Below, piece by piece: positions 35,236-43,044 of a stretch of 64,000 bases of DNA. Each line of letters begins with the position of its first letter. Position 1 is the first letter of the stretch. The stretch comes from Rhodococcus sp. Leaf278 (GTDB lineage Bacteria; Actinomycetota; Actinomycetes; Mycobacteriales; Mycobacteriaceae). The notes under the pieces are model-generated. The model was not told the origin of the DNA and ran no database searches. It saw only the letters and a program-made list of their open reading frames with translations. Position numbers and translations under genes: made by a program. The stretch is taken from NCBI RefSeq assembly GCF_001426085.1, contig NZ_LMRR01000009.1:1-64000 (forward strand), in the 5' to 3' direction.

Positions 35236-36225
35236 TCAGAGTTCTGCCATGATCCGAGCTTCGATACTCGACGTCGACAGTCCGTAGCGATCGTGCAACG
35301 TCGGCAGGGCACCTGCCGCAAGAAACTCGTCGGGCAAGGAGATGGCACCCATCTTCTTACCGAGTCCGCGCTCGACGACGGCGGAGGCGACGGTCTCGAA
35401 CAGCCCGCCGATCTTGGTGTGGTTCTCGCAGGTGAACGCCAACCGAGGTGTAGCCAATTCTGCGAGAACAGTATCGGCGTCGAACGGCTTGATCGTGGGG
35501 GTGTGCACCACCGAGACGTCGATGTTGTGTTTCTCCAGATTCTTCGCTGCCTGCAGCGCGCGCATCGTCATCAGTCCGCTCGACACCAGCACCACGTCGT
35601 TACCCGGACGGATGACCTTGGCCTTACCGAGCTCGAAGGTGTAGTCGTACTCGTCGAGCACGGTCGCCACCTTGCCACGAAGCAAGCGCAGGTACGTCGG
35701 CCCGTCGGAGGCAGCGAGTTGGGGCACGGCCTGGCTGATGTCGACCGAGTCGCACGGATCGACGATCGTCAGGTTCGGCATCCCACGAAAGATGGCGATG
35801 TCCTCGGTGGCCTGATGGCTCGGTCCGTATCCCGTGGTGAGGCCGGGCAGGCCGCCGATGATGTTGACGTTCAGATTGGGCTCGGCGATATCGAGGCACA
35901 GGAAGTCGTATGCCCGACGGGCTGCGAACACCGAGTACGTCGATGCGAACGGGATCAGTCCGGTCTCGGCCATGCCGGCCGAGGCCCCGAGGAGTAGCTG
36001 CTCGGCCATGCCCATCTGGAAGAAGCGATCGGGAAACGCCTGAGCGAAGATGTGCATGTCGGTGTACTTGGCAAGGTCGGCGCTGAGACCGACTATCTTG
36101 TCGTTGTTCTGCGCGGCTTCGACGAGAGCGTGACCGAACGGTGCGTCGGCGGTGCGTTGGCCGGGGTCGACGAACGAGGCGATCATCGCCGATGTCTTGA
36201 GTTTCGGAGTGGTGGTGGTGGTCAT
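35236..36225 (-). CDS. Transketolase, C-terminal subunit
   Basis: This 329-residue protein comprises the pyrimidine-binding and C-terminal domains of a thiamine-diphosphate transketolase whose N-terminal half is a separate gene. Near residue 70 is FFQMGMAEQLLLGASAGMAETG with the conserved glutamate that activates the cofactor. The transketolase C domain follows (GNDVVLVSSGLMTMRAL, SVVHTPTIKPFD). The start ATG 36225 overlaps the N-subunit stop by four bases. Split enzymes of this kind occur in sugar, sugar-acid and sulfosugar pathways as well as in ordinary pentose metabolism. No transaldolase or other pentose phosphate gene is near, so a dedicated pathway is more likely. Confidence 0.88.
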   Translation of the reverse strand: MTTTTTPKLKTSAMIASFVDPGQRTADAPFGHALVEAAQNNDKIVGLSADLAKYTDMHIFAQAFPDRFFQMGMAEQLLLGASAGMAETGLIPFASTYSVFAARRAYDFLCLDIAEPNLNVNIIGGLPGLTTGYGPSHQATEDIAIFRGMPNLTIVDPCDSVDISQAVPQLAASDGPTYLRLLRGKVATVLDEYDYTFELGKAKVIRPGNDVVLVSSGLMTMRALQAAKNLEKHNIDVSVVHTPTIKPFDADTVLAELATPRLAFTCENHTKIGGLFETVASAVVERGLGKKMGAISLPDEFLAAGALPTLHDRYGLSTSSIEARIMAEL

Positions 36226-37127
36226 GCCTGAACCTCGTTTTCCTGCAGGTAGGTCGGGTCGGTGAAACGCTCGGTCAGCTGGTCGCGGCAGATGCTCCAC
36301 TCGCTCTCGTCGATGCGCATGAAGTGCGCCTTCTCTCGATTTTCGAGCAAGGTGACTCCGTAGCCGATCTTGGTGTCGCAGATGACGATCGACGGAGTTC
36401 CGACGGGCTCGGCTGCGGCACAGGCAGAATCGAAGGCTTCCGAGAGAGCAGCGGGATCGTTGCCGTTGACGCGGTAGACGTTCCACCCCATCGCCGCCCA
36501 CTTCTCGTGGACGGGCTCGATACCGAGCACACCGGCTGTCGGGCCGTCCGCTTGGAGCGCGTTCATGTCGACCATGGCGATGAGGTTGCCGAGTCGGTGG
36601 TGATGGGCACCCATCGCGGCCTCCCAGGTGGAACCTTCGTCCAGTTCGCCGTCGGAGAGAAAGTTGAATACTCGCGACGCGGAATTCTGATGACGGAGTC
36701 CGAGGGCCATCCCCACTGCGACTGTGAGACCGTGGCCGAGCGATCCGCCGGAGATCTCCATTCCCGGTGTGTAGGTAGCCATTCCGGACATGGGCAGTCG
36801 GGACTCATCCGAGCCGTACGTCTCGAGCTCGGCGACCGGCACGATGTCTGCCGCGGCGAGGGCAGCGTAGAGGCCGATGGCGTAATGGCCCGTAGAGAGT
36901 AGAAAGCGATCACGTTCGGCCCATTCCGGGTCGTCTGCGCGGTACTTCAACCGGTCGGCGTAGACAGCGGCGAAGATGTCTGCCGCGCCCAGGGCCTGCC
37001 CTACGTAGCCCTGTCCCTGAGCCTCGCCCATATCGATGACGTGGTGGCGCATGGCGTACGCGAACTCGGCTGCGCGTTCGATGCTGCTCTTCGAGTCATG
37101 CTGTGCTGCTTCGGTTATCGTGCTCAC
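36222..37127 (-). CDS. Transketolase, N-terminal subunit
   Basis: This 301-residue thiamine-diphosphate-binding half carries the cofactor motif SDGELDEGSTWEAAMGAHHHRLGNLIAMVDMN (positions 143-175 by eye) and the phosphate/His residues HVIDMGEAQGQGYVGQALG and STGHYAIGLYAAL. The start is GTG 37127, with AAAGGA six bases upstream. In the sequence as given, the frame is open upstream into the MFS gene, because the transporter has a one-base shift just before its proper stop; in the intact layout its TGA would overlap this GTG by four bases. It forms the functional enzyme with the C-terminal subunit. Confidence 0.88.
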   Translation of the reverse strand: MSTITEAAQHDSKSSIERAAEFAYAMRHHVIDMGEAQGQGYVGQALGAADIFAAVYADRLKYRADDPEWAERDRFLLSTGHYAIGLYAALAAADIVPVAELETYGSDESRLPMSGMATYTPGMEISGGSLGHGLTVAVGMALGLRHQNSASRVFNFLSDGELDEGSTWEAAMGAHHHRLGNLIAMVDMNALQADGPTAGVLGIEPVHEKWAAMGWNVYRVNGNDPAALSEAFDSACAAAEPVGTPSIVICDTKIGYGVTLLENREKAHFMRIDESEWSICRDQLTERFTDPTYLQENEVQA

Positions 37128-38483
37128 AGTAGTTCCTTTGCGCGAGTGGAGGCCGGAAAATCCGCCGGGGTGTCGAGTTCTGCCTGTGCCGCGAGGCGTC
37201 GCTCGGTGGGGCCCCAGGTTTCCTTTGGTGGCGAGAGCGGAGCCGAGCCCGATCAGGGCGTAGGCGATGAACAGCAGGGCCGGTCCGAGCCACCCGAGCC
37301 ACACGAACAGCAACGTCGTGATGAACGGAGTGAAGCCGGAGACCATGGCCGAGATCTGGTACGCCAGTGAAGCTCCCGAGGCGCGGCGGGAGGCGTCGAA
37401 CAGTTCGGGGAACCAGGCACCCTGTGAGCCGGCGAGGGCATTCTGGCAGACGGCGTAGGCGAGCACGATGGTCGCGATGACGAACAGGAACAGACCGGTG
37501 TTGACGAGCAGGAACATCGGTATTCCGAACAGTGCGGCGAAGGAGCACACCGCGATGTAGAGGGGGCGTCGCCCGATCCTGTCGGTGAGAGCGGCCCAGC
37601 CGGTAGTGGCGAAGATGCCGATGAACGAGGCGATGCAGAGTGCGGTGATGGTCTCGGACGTGGTCGCCAACTCCTGCGTGTGCAGGTAGGAGATCATGTA
37701 GGTGACGGACACTGCGTATCCTGCCGTCTCGGCGATGCGAAGACCGATGCCGCGCAGAATGTTTCGCCAGTCGTGCTTGATGGCCTCCTTGATCGGAGAC
37801 TTGGAGACACCCGCTTCCTTGACGTCGTCGAAGACCGGCGACTCGGGAACCTTCGAGCGGATTATCAGGCCCACTGCGACCAGGACGATGCTGAACAAGA
37901 AGGGAACCCGCCACGCCCAGTCGCCGCCGAGGTGCACGCTTCCGAGGAAGACGAGGTTGGCGAGCAGTAGCCCGACGGGGAAGCCGGCTTGCACGATGCC
38001 GGTGAATTTGCCTTTCTTGCGCCACGGAGCGTGCTCGTAGCTCATCAGGATCGCGCCTCCCCATTCCGCGCCGAAGGCGAGGCCCTGGATGATGCGCACC
38101 ACCACGAGCAGCATCGGCGCGATGATGCCGGCTTGGGCGTAGGTGGGCAGCAAGCCGATGGCGAAGGTGGCGATACCCATGAGGATCAGGGAGCCGACCA
38201 GTACCGGCTTGCGGCCGACGCGATCGCCGAGATGTCCTCCGACGATGCCGCCGATGGGTCGTGCTGCGAAGCCGACACCGAGTGTGGCGAAGGCGGCCAG
38301 TGTGCCGGTGACGGAGTTGGAGCCGGGGAAGAATGCGGTTCCGAAGTACAGGGCGGCGGCGGTACCGAAGCCGATGAAGTCGTACGTTTCGATGACGGCA
38401 CCGACCGAAGATCCGACGGCGACGCGTTTGGCGTCTTTTGTGCCGTGGACCGGTCCGCGCATCTGCAGAGCATCTGTGCTCAT
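37124..38483 (-). CDS. MHS-family MFS transporter, with apparent one-base frameshift near its C-terminus
   Basis: This is a metabolite:proton symporter of about 450 residues with 12 helices. It has the MHS signature GGHLGDRVGRKPVLVGSL near residue 82 and QGLAFGAEWGGAILMSYEHAPWRKKGKFTG near residue 133. The reading frame is intact to Lys420. From there the given frame runs into a Gly/Arg/Pro-rich stretch and on into the transketolase gene without a stop. Skipping one base in AAAGG (37222-37226) restores a typical MHS ending, ETWGPTERRLAAQAELD...AKELL, with TGA at 37124-37126. The shift may be a sequencing error, a real mutation, or a regulated frameshift. The substrate is unknown; the family carries shikimate, betaine, and organic acids or sugars. 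Confidence 0.82.
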
Positions 38484-38530
38484 GGGGACTCTCCTGCTGA
38501 GGTGTTGGTTTCAAACTCGTCCAAGTGACC

Positions 38531-38582
38531 GTCGACTGTCAACACCACGAGTGTGACCCATTCCACTGTTACTGTCAACAGT
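38531..38582. promoter_or_regulatory. GntR operators in the divergent MFS/TIM-barrel control region
   Basis: GTCGACTGTCAAC (38531-38543) and ACTGTCAACAGT (38571-38582) lie between the two divergent operons. They match the CTGTCGACAG palindrome beside gntR in the core CTGTC(G/A)ACAG. On the minus strand the second site contains a TTGACA that could be the -35 of the MFS operon. Confidence 0.6.
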
Positions 38583-38595
38583 CAACCGGCGACGG

Positions 38596-38625
38596 TTGAC
38601 GAAGAGGTCTAGAGGTGCTTACTGT
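38596..38625 (+). promoter_or_regulatory. Promoter of the TIM-barrel/SDR/whiB operon
   Basis: TTGACG (38596-38601), 18 bases, TACTGT (38620-38625). It lies immediately downstream of the GntR operators and 33 bases before the first start codon. Confidence 0.5.
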
Positions 38626-38658
38626 GGTCCGCATCACGACGACGGGAGGGAAGCTCGG

Positions 38659-39537
38659 ATGTTCGATTCACGGCTCGGTTGCTCGACGATCTCGTTTCGG
38701 CACCTACCCCTGCGCAGCACACTCGACGTGATCGGCGAGCTCGGATTCGCGGAAATCGACCTGGGATCGCTACCGGGGGTGTGCGACCACGTACCCCTCG
38801 ACCTGGACGATCGTGGCGTCAGCGAGGTTGTGGAGGTCGTGCAGCGCTCAGGCCTGGCCGTCCGGTCGATCAATTGCGATGTCGGCGATCTGAACGACCC
38901 TGCTACCGACCTCGAGGCGTCCGCGCATCTCGAACGACTGCTGGAGTTGGCCTCCCGGGTGGGGGCGCACGCGCTCGTGCTACCGAACGGTGCCCTCGGG
39001 CATGAGCCCATCGAGTCGCTCGACGCCGATCTCGATCGGGTCGCGGCCAACCTGAACTATGCGTCGACACGGGCCCATCGGCACGGCGTGAACGTCTGGA
39101 CCGAGTCGCTGCATGTGTTCCGGCTCTGCTGCACCACCGACCGTGCAGCCGCGTTGGCCGAGCGCATCGATCCGGCGATCGGCATCGTCATGGACTTCAG
39201 CCATATCGTCGCGTCCGGAAGCGACCCGATTCACTTCGCGCGGTCGACGGGCACCCGAATCTCGCACGTCCATGTTCGCGATGCGACCCGCGGCGACGTC
39301 CGGCTCGATGGAGCCCACGCCGTCGACGACCCGGGCAACATCAACATCAGCGTGGGTCGCGGCGAGGTCGACTTCCGCGGCGGCATCGATGCGCTCCGAT
39401 ACGTGGGATTCAACGGCCATTTCGCGCTCGAACTCGAAACGAGAGACATCTCCGACGAACAACGTCCGGCGGCGACCACTGCCGCCGGTGACCTGATCAC
39501 CGAACTGCTACTCGACACACACCAGGAGACATCATGA
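38659..39537 (+). CDS. Sugar phosphate isomerase/epimerase family TIM-barrel protein
   Basis: This 292-residue xylose-isomerase-like TIM barrel has the metal-ligand set of the family in order: WTESLHVF (Glu), IGIVMDFSHI (Asp), SHVHVRDATRG (His) and HFALELETR (Glu). The start is ATG 38659 after GGGAGGGAAG; an earlier in-frame ATG at 38596 lies in the promoter. The family includes hydroxypyruvate and inosose isomerases, 3-ketohexose epimerases and 3-dehydroshikimate dehydratases. It overlaps the SDR gene by four bases, and with the SDR probably oxidises and isomerises the imported compound before the transketolase step. Confidence 0.85.
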   Translation: MFDSRLGCSTISFRHLPLRSTLDVIGELGFAEIDLGSLPGVCDHVPLDLDDRGVSEVVEVVQRSGLAVRSINCDVGDLNDPATDLEASAHLERLLELASRVGAHALVLPNGALGHEPIESLDADLDRVAANLNYASTRAHRHGVNVWTESLHVFRLCCTTDRAAALAERIDPAIGIVMDFSHIVASGSDPIHFARSTGTRISHVHVRDATRGDVRLDGAHAVDDPGNINISVGRGEVDFRGGIDALRYVGFNGHFALELETRDISDEQRPAATTAAGDLITELLLDTHQETS

Positions 39538-40307
39538 CCACCACCACCCGCACCGCAGTGATCACCGGGGCTACCTCCGACAAGGGAATCGGCCGCGCCA
39601 CCGCGGAGCGCTACGCCGAGGACGGTTGGGGCGTCGTCATTCTCGACCTCGACGGCGAGAAGTCCGAAAAGGTCGCCGCCGAGATCGCCGCGGCCTACAA
39701 CGTCGCTGCGTTCGGGCACGCCATCGACGTATCGGACGAGGACTCCGTCCAGAAAGCTTATGCAGCAACGAAATCAGAGGTCGACGCAGGGAACTTGCCA
39801 CCGGTCGGAGCCGTGGCGAACATCGCCGGCATCACGTCCCCGGTCCCGTTCCTCGAGACCACGGTCGAGCTGTGGAACAAGGTCTTTGCGGTCAACGCCA
39901 CCGGAACCTACCTGGTCACCAAAGCATTCCTGCCGGACATGATCGAGCAGCGGTGGGGTCGCATCATCACCATGTCCTCGGTCTCGGCGCAACGCGGCGG
40001 CGGAGTGTTCGGCAAAGTCCCCTACTCCTCGGCCAAGGCCGCTCTGCTCGGCTTCACCAAATCCCTTGCCCGTGAGCTGGAAGATACGGGCGTGACGATC
40101 AACGCGGTCACCCCGGGAGCTGTGGACACCAACATCCGCGTCGGCAGCACCGACGAACAGGAAAAGGCCATCGCCCAGGGCATTCCGCTCGGACGCACCG
40201 CCACCACCAGAGAAGTCGCCTCCGTCATCACGTTCCTGTCGTCCGAAGACGCCGCGTACCTCACCGGCACCACGATCGACATCAACGGTGGAAGCCACAT
40301 GCACTGA
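39534..40307 (+). CDS. Short-chain dehydrogenase/reductase of the transketolase module
   Basis: This 257-residue classical SDR has the cofactor motif TGATSDKGIG near residue 11, the NIAG turn and the YSSAK catalytic pair (Tyr/Lys) near residue 165, followed by the typical VTPGAVDTN. The C-terminal segment TGTTIDINGGSHMH is normal. It starts at ATG 39534 behind AGGAGA, coupled to the isomerase gene. In a polyol or sugar-acid pathway it would be the oxidising step. The actual substrate is unknown. Confidence 0.88.
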   Translation: MTTTTRTAVITGATSDKGIGRATAERYAEDGWGVVILDLDGEKSEKVAAEIAAAYNVAAFGHAIDVSDEDSVQKAYAATKSEVDAGNLPPVGAVANIAGITSPVPFLETTVELWNKVFAVNATGTYLVTKAFLPDMIEQRWGRIITMSSVSAQRGGGVFGKVPYSSAKAALLGFTKSLARELEDTGVTINAVTPGAVDTNIRVGSTDEQEKAIAQGIPLGRTATTREVASVITFLSSEDAAYLTGTTIDINGGSHMH

Positions 40308-40327
40308 GAACCCCAGGACGGAACACC

Positions 40328-40612
40328 ATGAAGTACAAGTCACTCGACGTGCAGCTGCCCGCGCCCATCGCCGGCGTGTGGGAATGGCAACTCCGAGCCC
40401 GGTGCAGAACGATGCCGATCTCGATGTTCTACCCGGACAGAGGATTGCGTGGCCCCACCCTCCGTCGCCTCGAGGCCGAGGCAAAGGCCATCTGTCGGCA
40501 ATGTCCGGTAGTCGAGTCCTGCCTGGCCCACGCCGAGCGATGCGACGAGCCGTACGGAATCTGGGGCGGGCTGACCGAGCGCGAGAGAACTACGAGGGTC
40601 GACGCGCGATGA
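40328..40612 (+). CDS. WhiB-family iron-sulfur regulator
   Basis: This 94-residue actinobacterial WhiB protein has the four cluster cysteines Cys26, Cys56, Cys59 and Cys65 in the pattern C-x29-C-x2-C-x5-C, followed by the family turn GIWGG (residues 76-80) and a short basic tail. The first cysteine follows WQLRARC, the usual context. It starts 20 bases after the SDR and in the same direction, so it is probably the last gene of that operon. WhiB proteins act with sigma factor region 4 and sense redox state. A WhiB gene in a sugar-catabolic operon is unusual. Its last 23 bases overlap the CoA-lyase gene on the other strand. Confidence 0.9.
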   Translation: MKYKSLDVQLPAPIAGVWEWQLRARCRTMPISMFYPDRGLRGPTLRRLEAEAKAICRQCPVVESCLAHAERCDEPYGIWGGLTERERTTRVDAR

Positions 40613-41399
40613 TGCGTCGAGCATGCGCGAGAACGGGTGCGTCGACCATCTGACCGCGGAAGGTGAAGACGCCGCGGTTGTGGGCCACTGCGTCGAGCAC
40701 TGCGGTGGCCCACTCGATCGCCTCGGGGGTCGGCGCGTAGGCCTCGCGAATGACGGGGATGTGGCTCGGGTGAATGGCCACTTTGCCATCGAAACCGACG
40801 GCCACGGCGTCATCGGCCTCGGCACGCACCCCGTCGAGATCGGGGATGTCGAGGAACACCGAATCGAGCGCGAACACTCCGCGCGCCTTCGCCGCCAGTA
40901 GCGTCTGCGATCGAACATGCTGTGCCACATCGCGGTACGAGCCGCCGGCGTGCCTACTCGAATTGCCGCCCATGGCGGCCACCAGGTCCTCGGCACCCCA
41001 CATGGCCCCGACGGCGTTGTCGGCCGCGAGCGCGTCGAACACCGTCATCGCGCCGAGCGGGGACTCGATCAGCGCGACGACATTCAGCGGAGCCAGAGCC
41101 TCGATCTCAGCGGCAGATTCACACTTGGGCAGCATGACGGTCGTGTACTCGGTGCGCTGCAACGCCTCGAGGTCGGCGGCCTGATCGTCGGTACCGTGCG
41201 CATTGATGCGGACGATGGTGCGCGACGGGTCCAGAGCGGTGGACACCACGGACTCGCGAGCTCCGGCTTTGTCCGCGGCACCGACAGCGTCTTCGAGATC
41301 GAGGATGACCACATCGGCTCGCGCGGCGGCTTTTTCGTAACGCTCGGGCCGGTCTGCCGGGCAGAACAGCCATGCCGGACCGGGCGGGACCCAGCTCAC
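40590..41399 (-). CDS. CitE-like CoA ester lyase of the leucine operon
   Basis: This 269-residue HpcH/HpaI-CitE TIM-barrel lyase has VVILDLEDAVGAADK, IVRINAHGT with the CoA-site arginine, ALIESPLGAMT with a metal glutamate and GAEDLVAAMGG with the second acidic metal ligand. It is the last gene of an operon with the order accD1-accA1-acyl-CoA dehydrogenase-MaoC-CitE, the same order as Mycobacterium tuberculosis Rv2502c to Rv2498c, whose CitE-like protein cleaves 3-hydroxy-3-methylglutaryl-CoA and citramalyl-CoA. The start is GTG 41399, overlapping the MaoC gene by four bases. A matching role in leucine and itaconate breakdown is likely. Confidence 0.88.
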   Translation of the reverse strand: MSWVPPGPAWLFCPADRPERYEKAAARADVVILDLEDAVGAADKAGARESVVSTALDPSRTIVRINAHGTDDQAADLEALQRTEYTTVMLPKCESAAEIEALAPLNVVALIESPLGAMTVFDALAADNAVGAMWGAEDLVAAMGGNSSRHAGGSYRDVAQHVRSQTLLAAKARGVFALDSVFLDIPDLDGVRAEADDAVAVGFDGKVAIHPSHIPVIREAYAPTPEAIEWATAVLDAVAHNRGVFTFRGQMVDAPVLAHARRIIARRPS

Positions 41400-41881
41400 G
41401 ACGCGTCGTCCTCGGGTCGCATTCGGACCAGCGTCTTGCGGACGGCGACCGCGACAATGTCTCCGTGCTGATTCCGACCGGTATGGGTGAACGTCACGAT
41501 GCCCTCACCGGGGCGAGACTTGGATTCTCGCTTGTCCGAGATCACGGTCTCCGCGTACAGCGTGTCGCCGTGGAACAGCGGTTTGGGAAAGGAGACCTCG
41601 GAGAAGCCCAGGTTCGCGACGATGGTGCCCTGGGTCAACTGCGTCACCGACAACCCGACGAGCGTGGACACGGTGAACATCGAGTTCACCAGGCGCTGGC
41701 CGAAAGGTGTTGTCTCGCTGTAGGCGGCGTCGAGGTGTAAGGCTTGGGTGTTCATCGTCTGCGTGGTGAACAGTGTGTTGTCGGCCTCGGTGATGGTCCG
41801 TCCCGGGCGGTGTTCGTAGACGGTGCCCAGCTCCATCTCCTCGAACCACAGACCGCGTTGCCGAATGCGCTTGTCGCTCAC
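41396..41881 (-). CDS. MaoC-type hydratase of the leucine operon
   Basis: This 161-residue hot-dog-fold hydratase matches the MaoC family: FEEMELGTVYEHRPGRTITEADNTLFTTQTMNTQALHLDAAYSE and PFGQRLVNSMFTVSTLVGLSV carry the R-hydratase motif with its Asp/His pair. The position equals that of M. tuberculosis Rv2499c in the same operon order. It would hydrate 3-methylglutaconyl-CoA, or itaconyl-CoA, to feed the CitE-like lyase. The start is GTG 41881, overlapping the acyl-CoA dehydrogenase gene by four bases; no in-frame ATG is near. Confidence 0.88.
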   Translation of the reverse strand: MSDKRIRQRGLWFEEMELGTVYEHRPGRTITEADNTLFTTQTMNTQALHLDAAYSETTPFGQRLVNSMFTVSTLVGLSVTQLTQGTIVANLGFSEVSFPKPLFHGDTLYAETVISDKRESKSRPGEGIVTFTHTGRNQHGDIVAVAVRKTLVRMRPEDDAS

Positions 41882-43044
41882 AGTCCCAGGCTCCGGGCGA
41901 TGAGCATCAGCTGAACCTCGGTTGTACCCTCACCGATTTCGAGGATCTTGCTGTCGCGGTAGTGACGCGCGACGACGTACTCGTTCATGAAACCGTAGCC
42001 GCCGTGGATCTGCGTGGCATCGCGCGCGTTGTCCATTGCCGCTTCGGAGGCGACGAGCTTGGCGATCGAGGCTGCCTTCTTGAACGGCTTGCCCGCCAAC
42101 ATCAATGCCGCCGCGTCGTAGTAGGCCGTCCGCGCGGTGTGGGCGCGGGCTTCCATCCGCGCGATCTTGAACGAGATCGCTTGGTTCCGACCGATCGGAG
42201 TGCCGAAGGCCTCGCGCTCTTTGGCGTATTTGACGCTCTCGTCGACGCAGCCCTGCGCGGCACCGACAGACACCGCCGCGATCGCGATGCGGCCCTCGTC
42301 GAGAATGTGCAGGAAGTTCGCGTACCCGCGGCCCTCCTGCCCGAGCAGGTTCTCCTGGGGTACGCGGACGTCGGTGAAGCTGAGCGGGTGGGTGTCCGAC
42401 GCGTTCCAGCCGACCTTGTTGTAGGCCGGCTCGGCAACAAAGCCGGGGGTGTCGGTGGGGACGAGGATCGAGGAAATCTGCTTACGGCCGGTTGCCTCGT
42501 CGACACCGGTGACCGCGGTCACGGTGACGAGTTCGGTGATGTCGGTGCCGGAGTTGGTGATGAACTGCTTGCTGCCGTTGATGATCCAGTCGCCGCCGTC
42601 GCGCTTGGCAGTGGTCTTGGTGCCGCCCGCGTCGCTACCGGCACCGGGCTCGGTCAGACCGAACGCGGCCAAGGCTTTGCCTGCGGTGAGCTTGGGTAAC
42701 CACTGCTGCTTCTGTGCGTCGTTGCCGAATCGATAGACGGGCATGGCACCGAGGGAGACGCCGGCTTCGAGTGTCATCGCGACACTCTGGTCGACCTTGC
42801 CGAGCTCCTCGAGCGCCAGGCACAGAGCGAAGTAGTCGCCGCCCATACCGCCGTACTCCTCGGGGAACGGCAGACCGAACAGTCCCATCTCGGCCATTCC
42901 GGCGACGACTTCGTACGGAAACGAGTGCTCGGCATCGTGTTTCGCCGAGACCGGTGCGACGACCGTCCGGGTGAAGTCGGCAACGGACTTGACCAGTTGC
43001 TGGTACTCGTCGGGCAGATTCGCGGATGACAGGTGATCGGTCAT
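41878..43044 (-). CDS. Acyl-CoA dehydrogenase (FadE19/isovaleryl-CoA type)
   Basis: This 388-residue FAD enzyme of the acyl-CoA dehydrogenase family has [21 protein letters not shown], the R-E-x-F-G block and a C-terminal [34 protein letters not shown]. Its place between accA1 and MaoC, as for fadE19 in M. tuberculosis, points to isovaleryl-CoA oxidation to 3-methylcrotonyl-CoA, the substrate of the carboxylase encoded upstream. The start is ATG 43044 (ATGA overlap with accA1). Short branched-chain acyl-CoA specificity is inferred from context, not from the active site. Confidence 0.9.
   Translation of the reverse strand: MTDHLSSANLPDEYQQLVKSVADFTRTVVAPVSAKHDAEHSFPYEVVAGMAEMGLFGLPFPEEYGGMGGDYFALCLALEELGKVDQSVAMTLEAGVSLGAMPVYRFGNDAQKQQWLPKLTAGKALAAFGLTEPGAGSDAGGTKTTAKRDGGDWIINGSKQFITNSGTDITELVTVTAVTGVDEATGRKQISSILVPTDTPGFVAEPAYNKVGWNASDTHPLSFTDVRVPQENLLGQEGRGYANFLHILDEGRIAIAAVSVGAAQGCVDESVKYAKEREAFGTPIGRNQAISFKIARMEARAHTARTAYYDAAALMLAGKPFKKAASIAKLVASEAAMDNARDATQIHGGYGFMNEYVVARHYRDSKILEIGEGTTEVQLMLIARSLGL

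Noticed and set aside
36222-38483. A genuine transporter-transketolase fusion protein
   Set aside because: The junction stretch is Gly/Arg/Pro-rich and unlike either family, the transketolase has its own GTG and ribosome site, and a one-base shift restores a normal transporter end.
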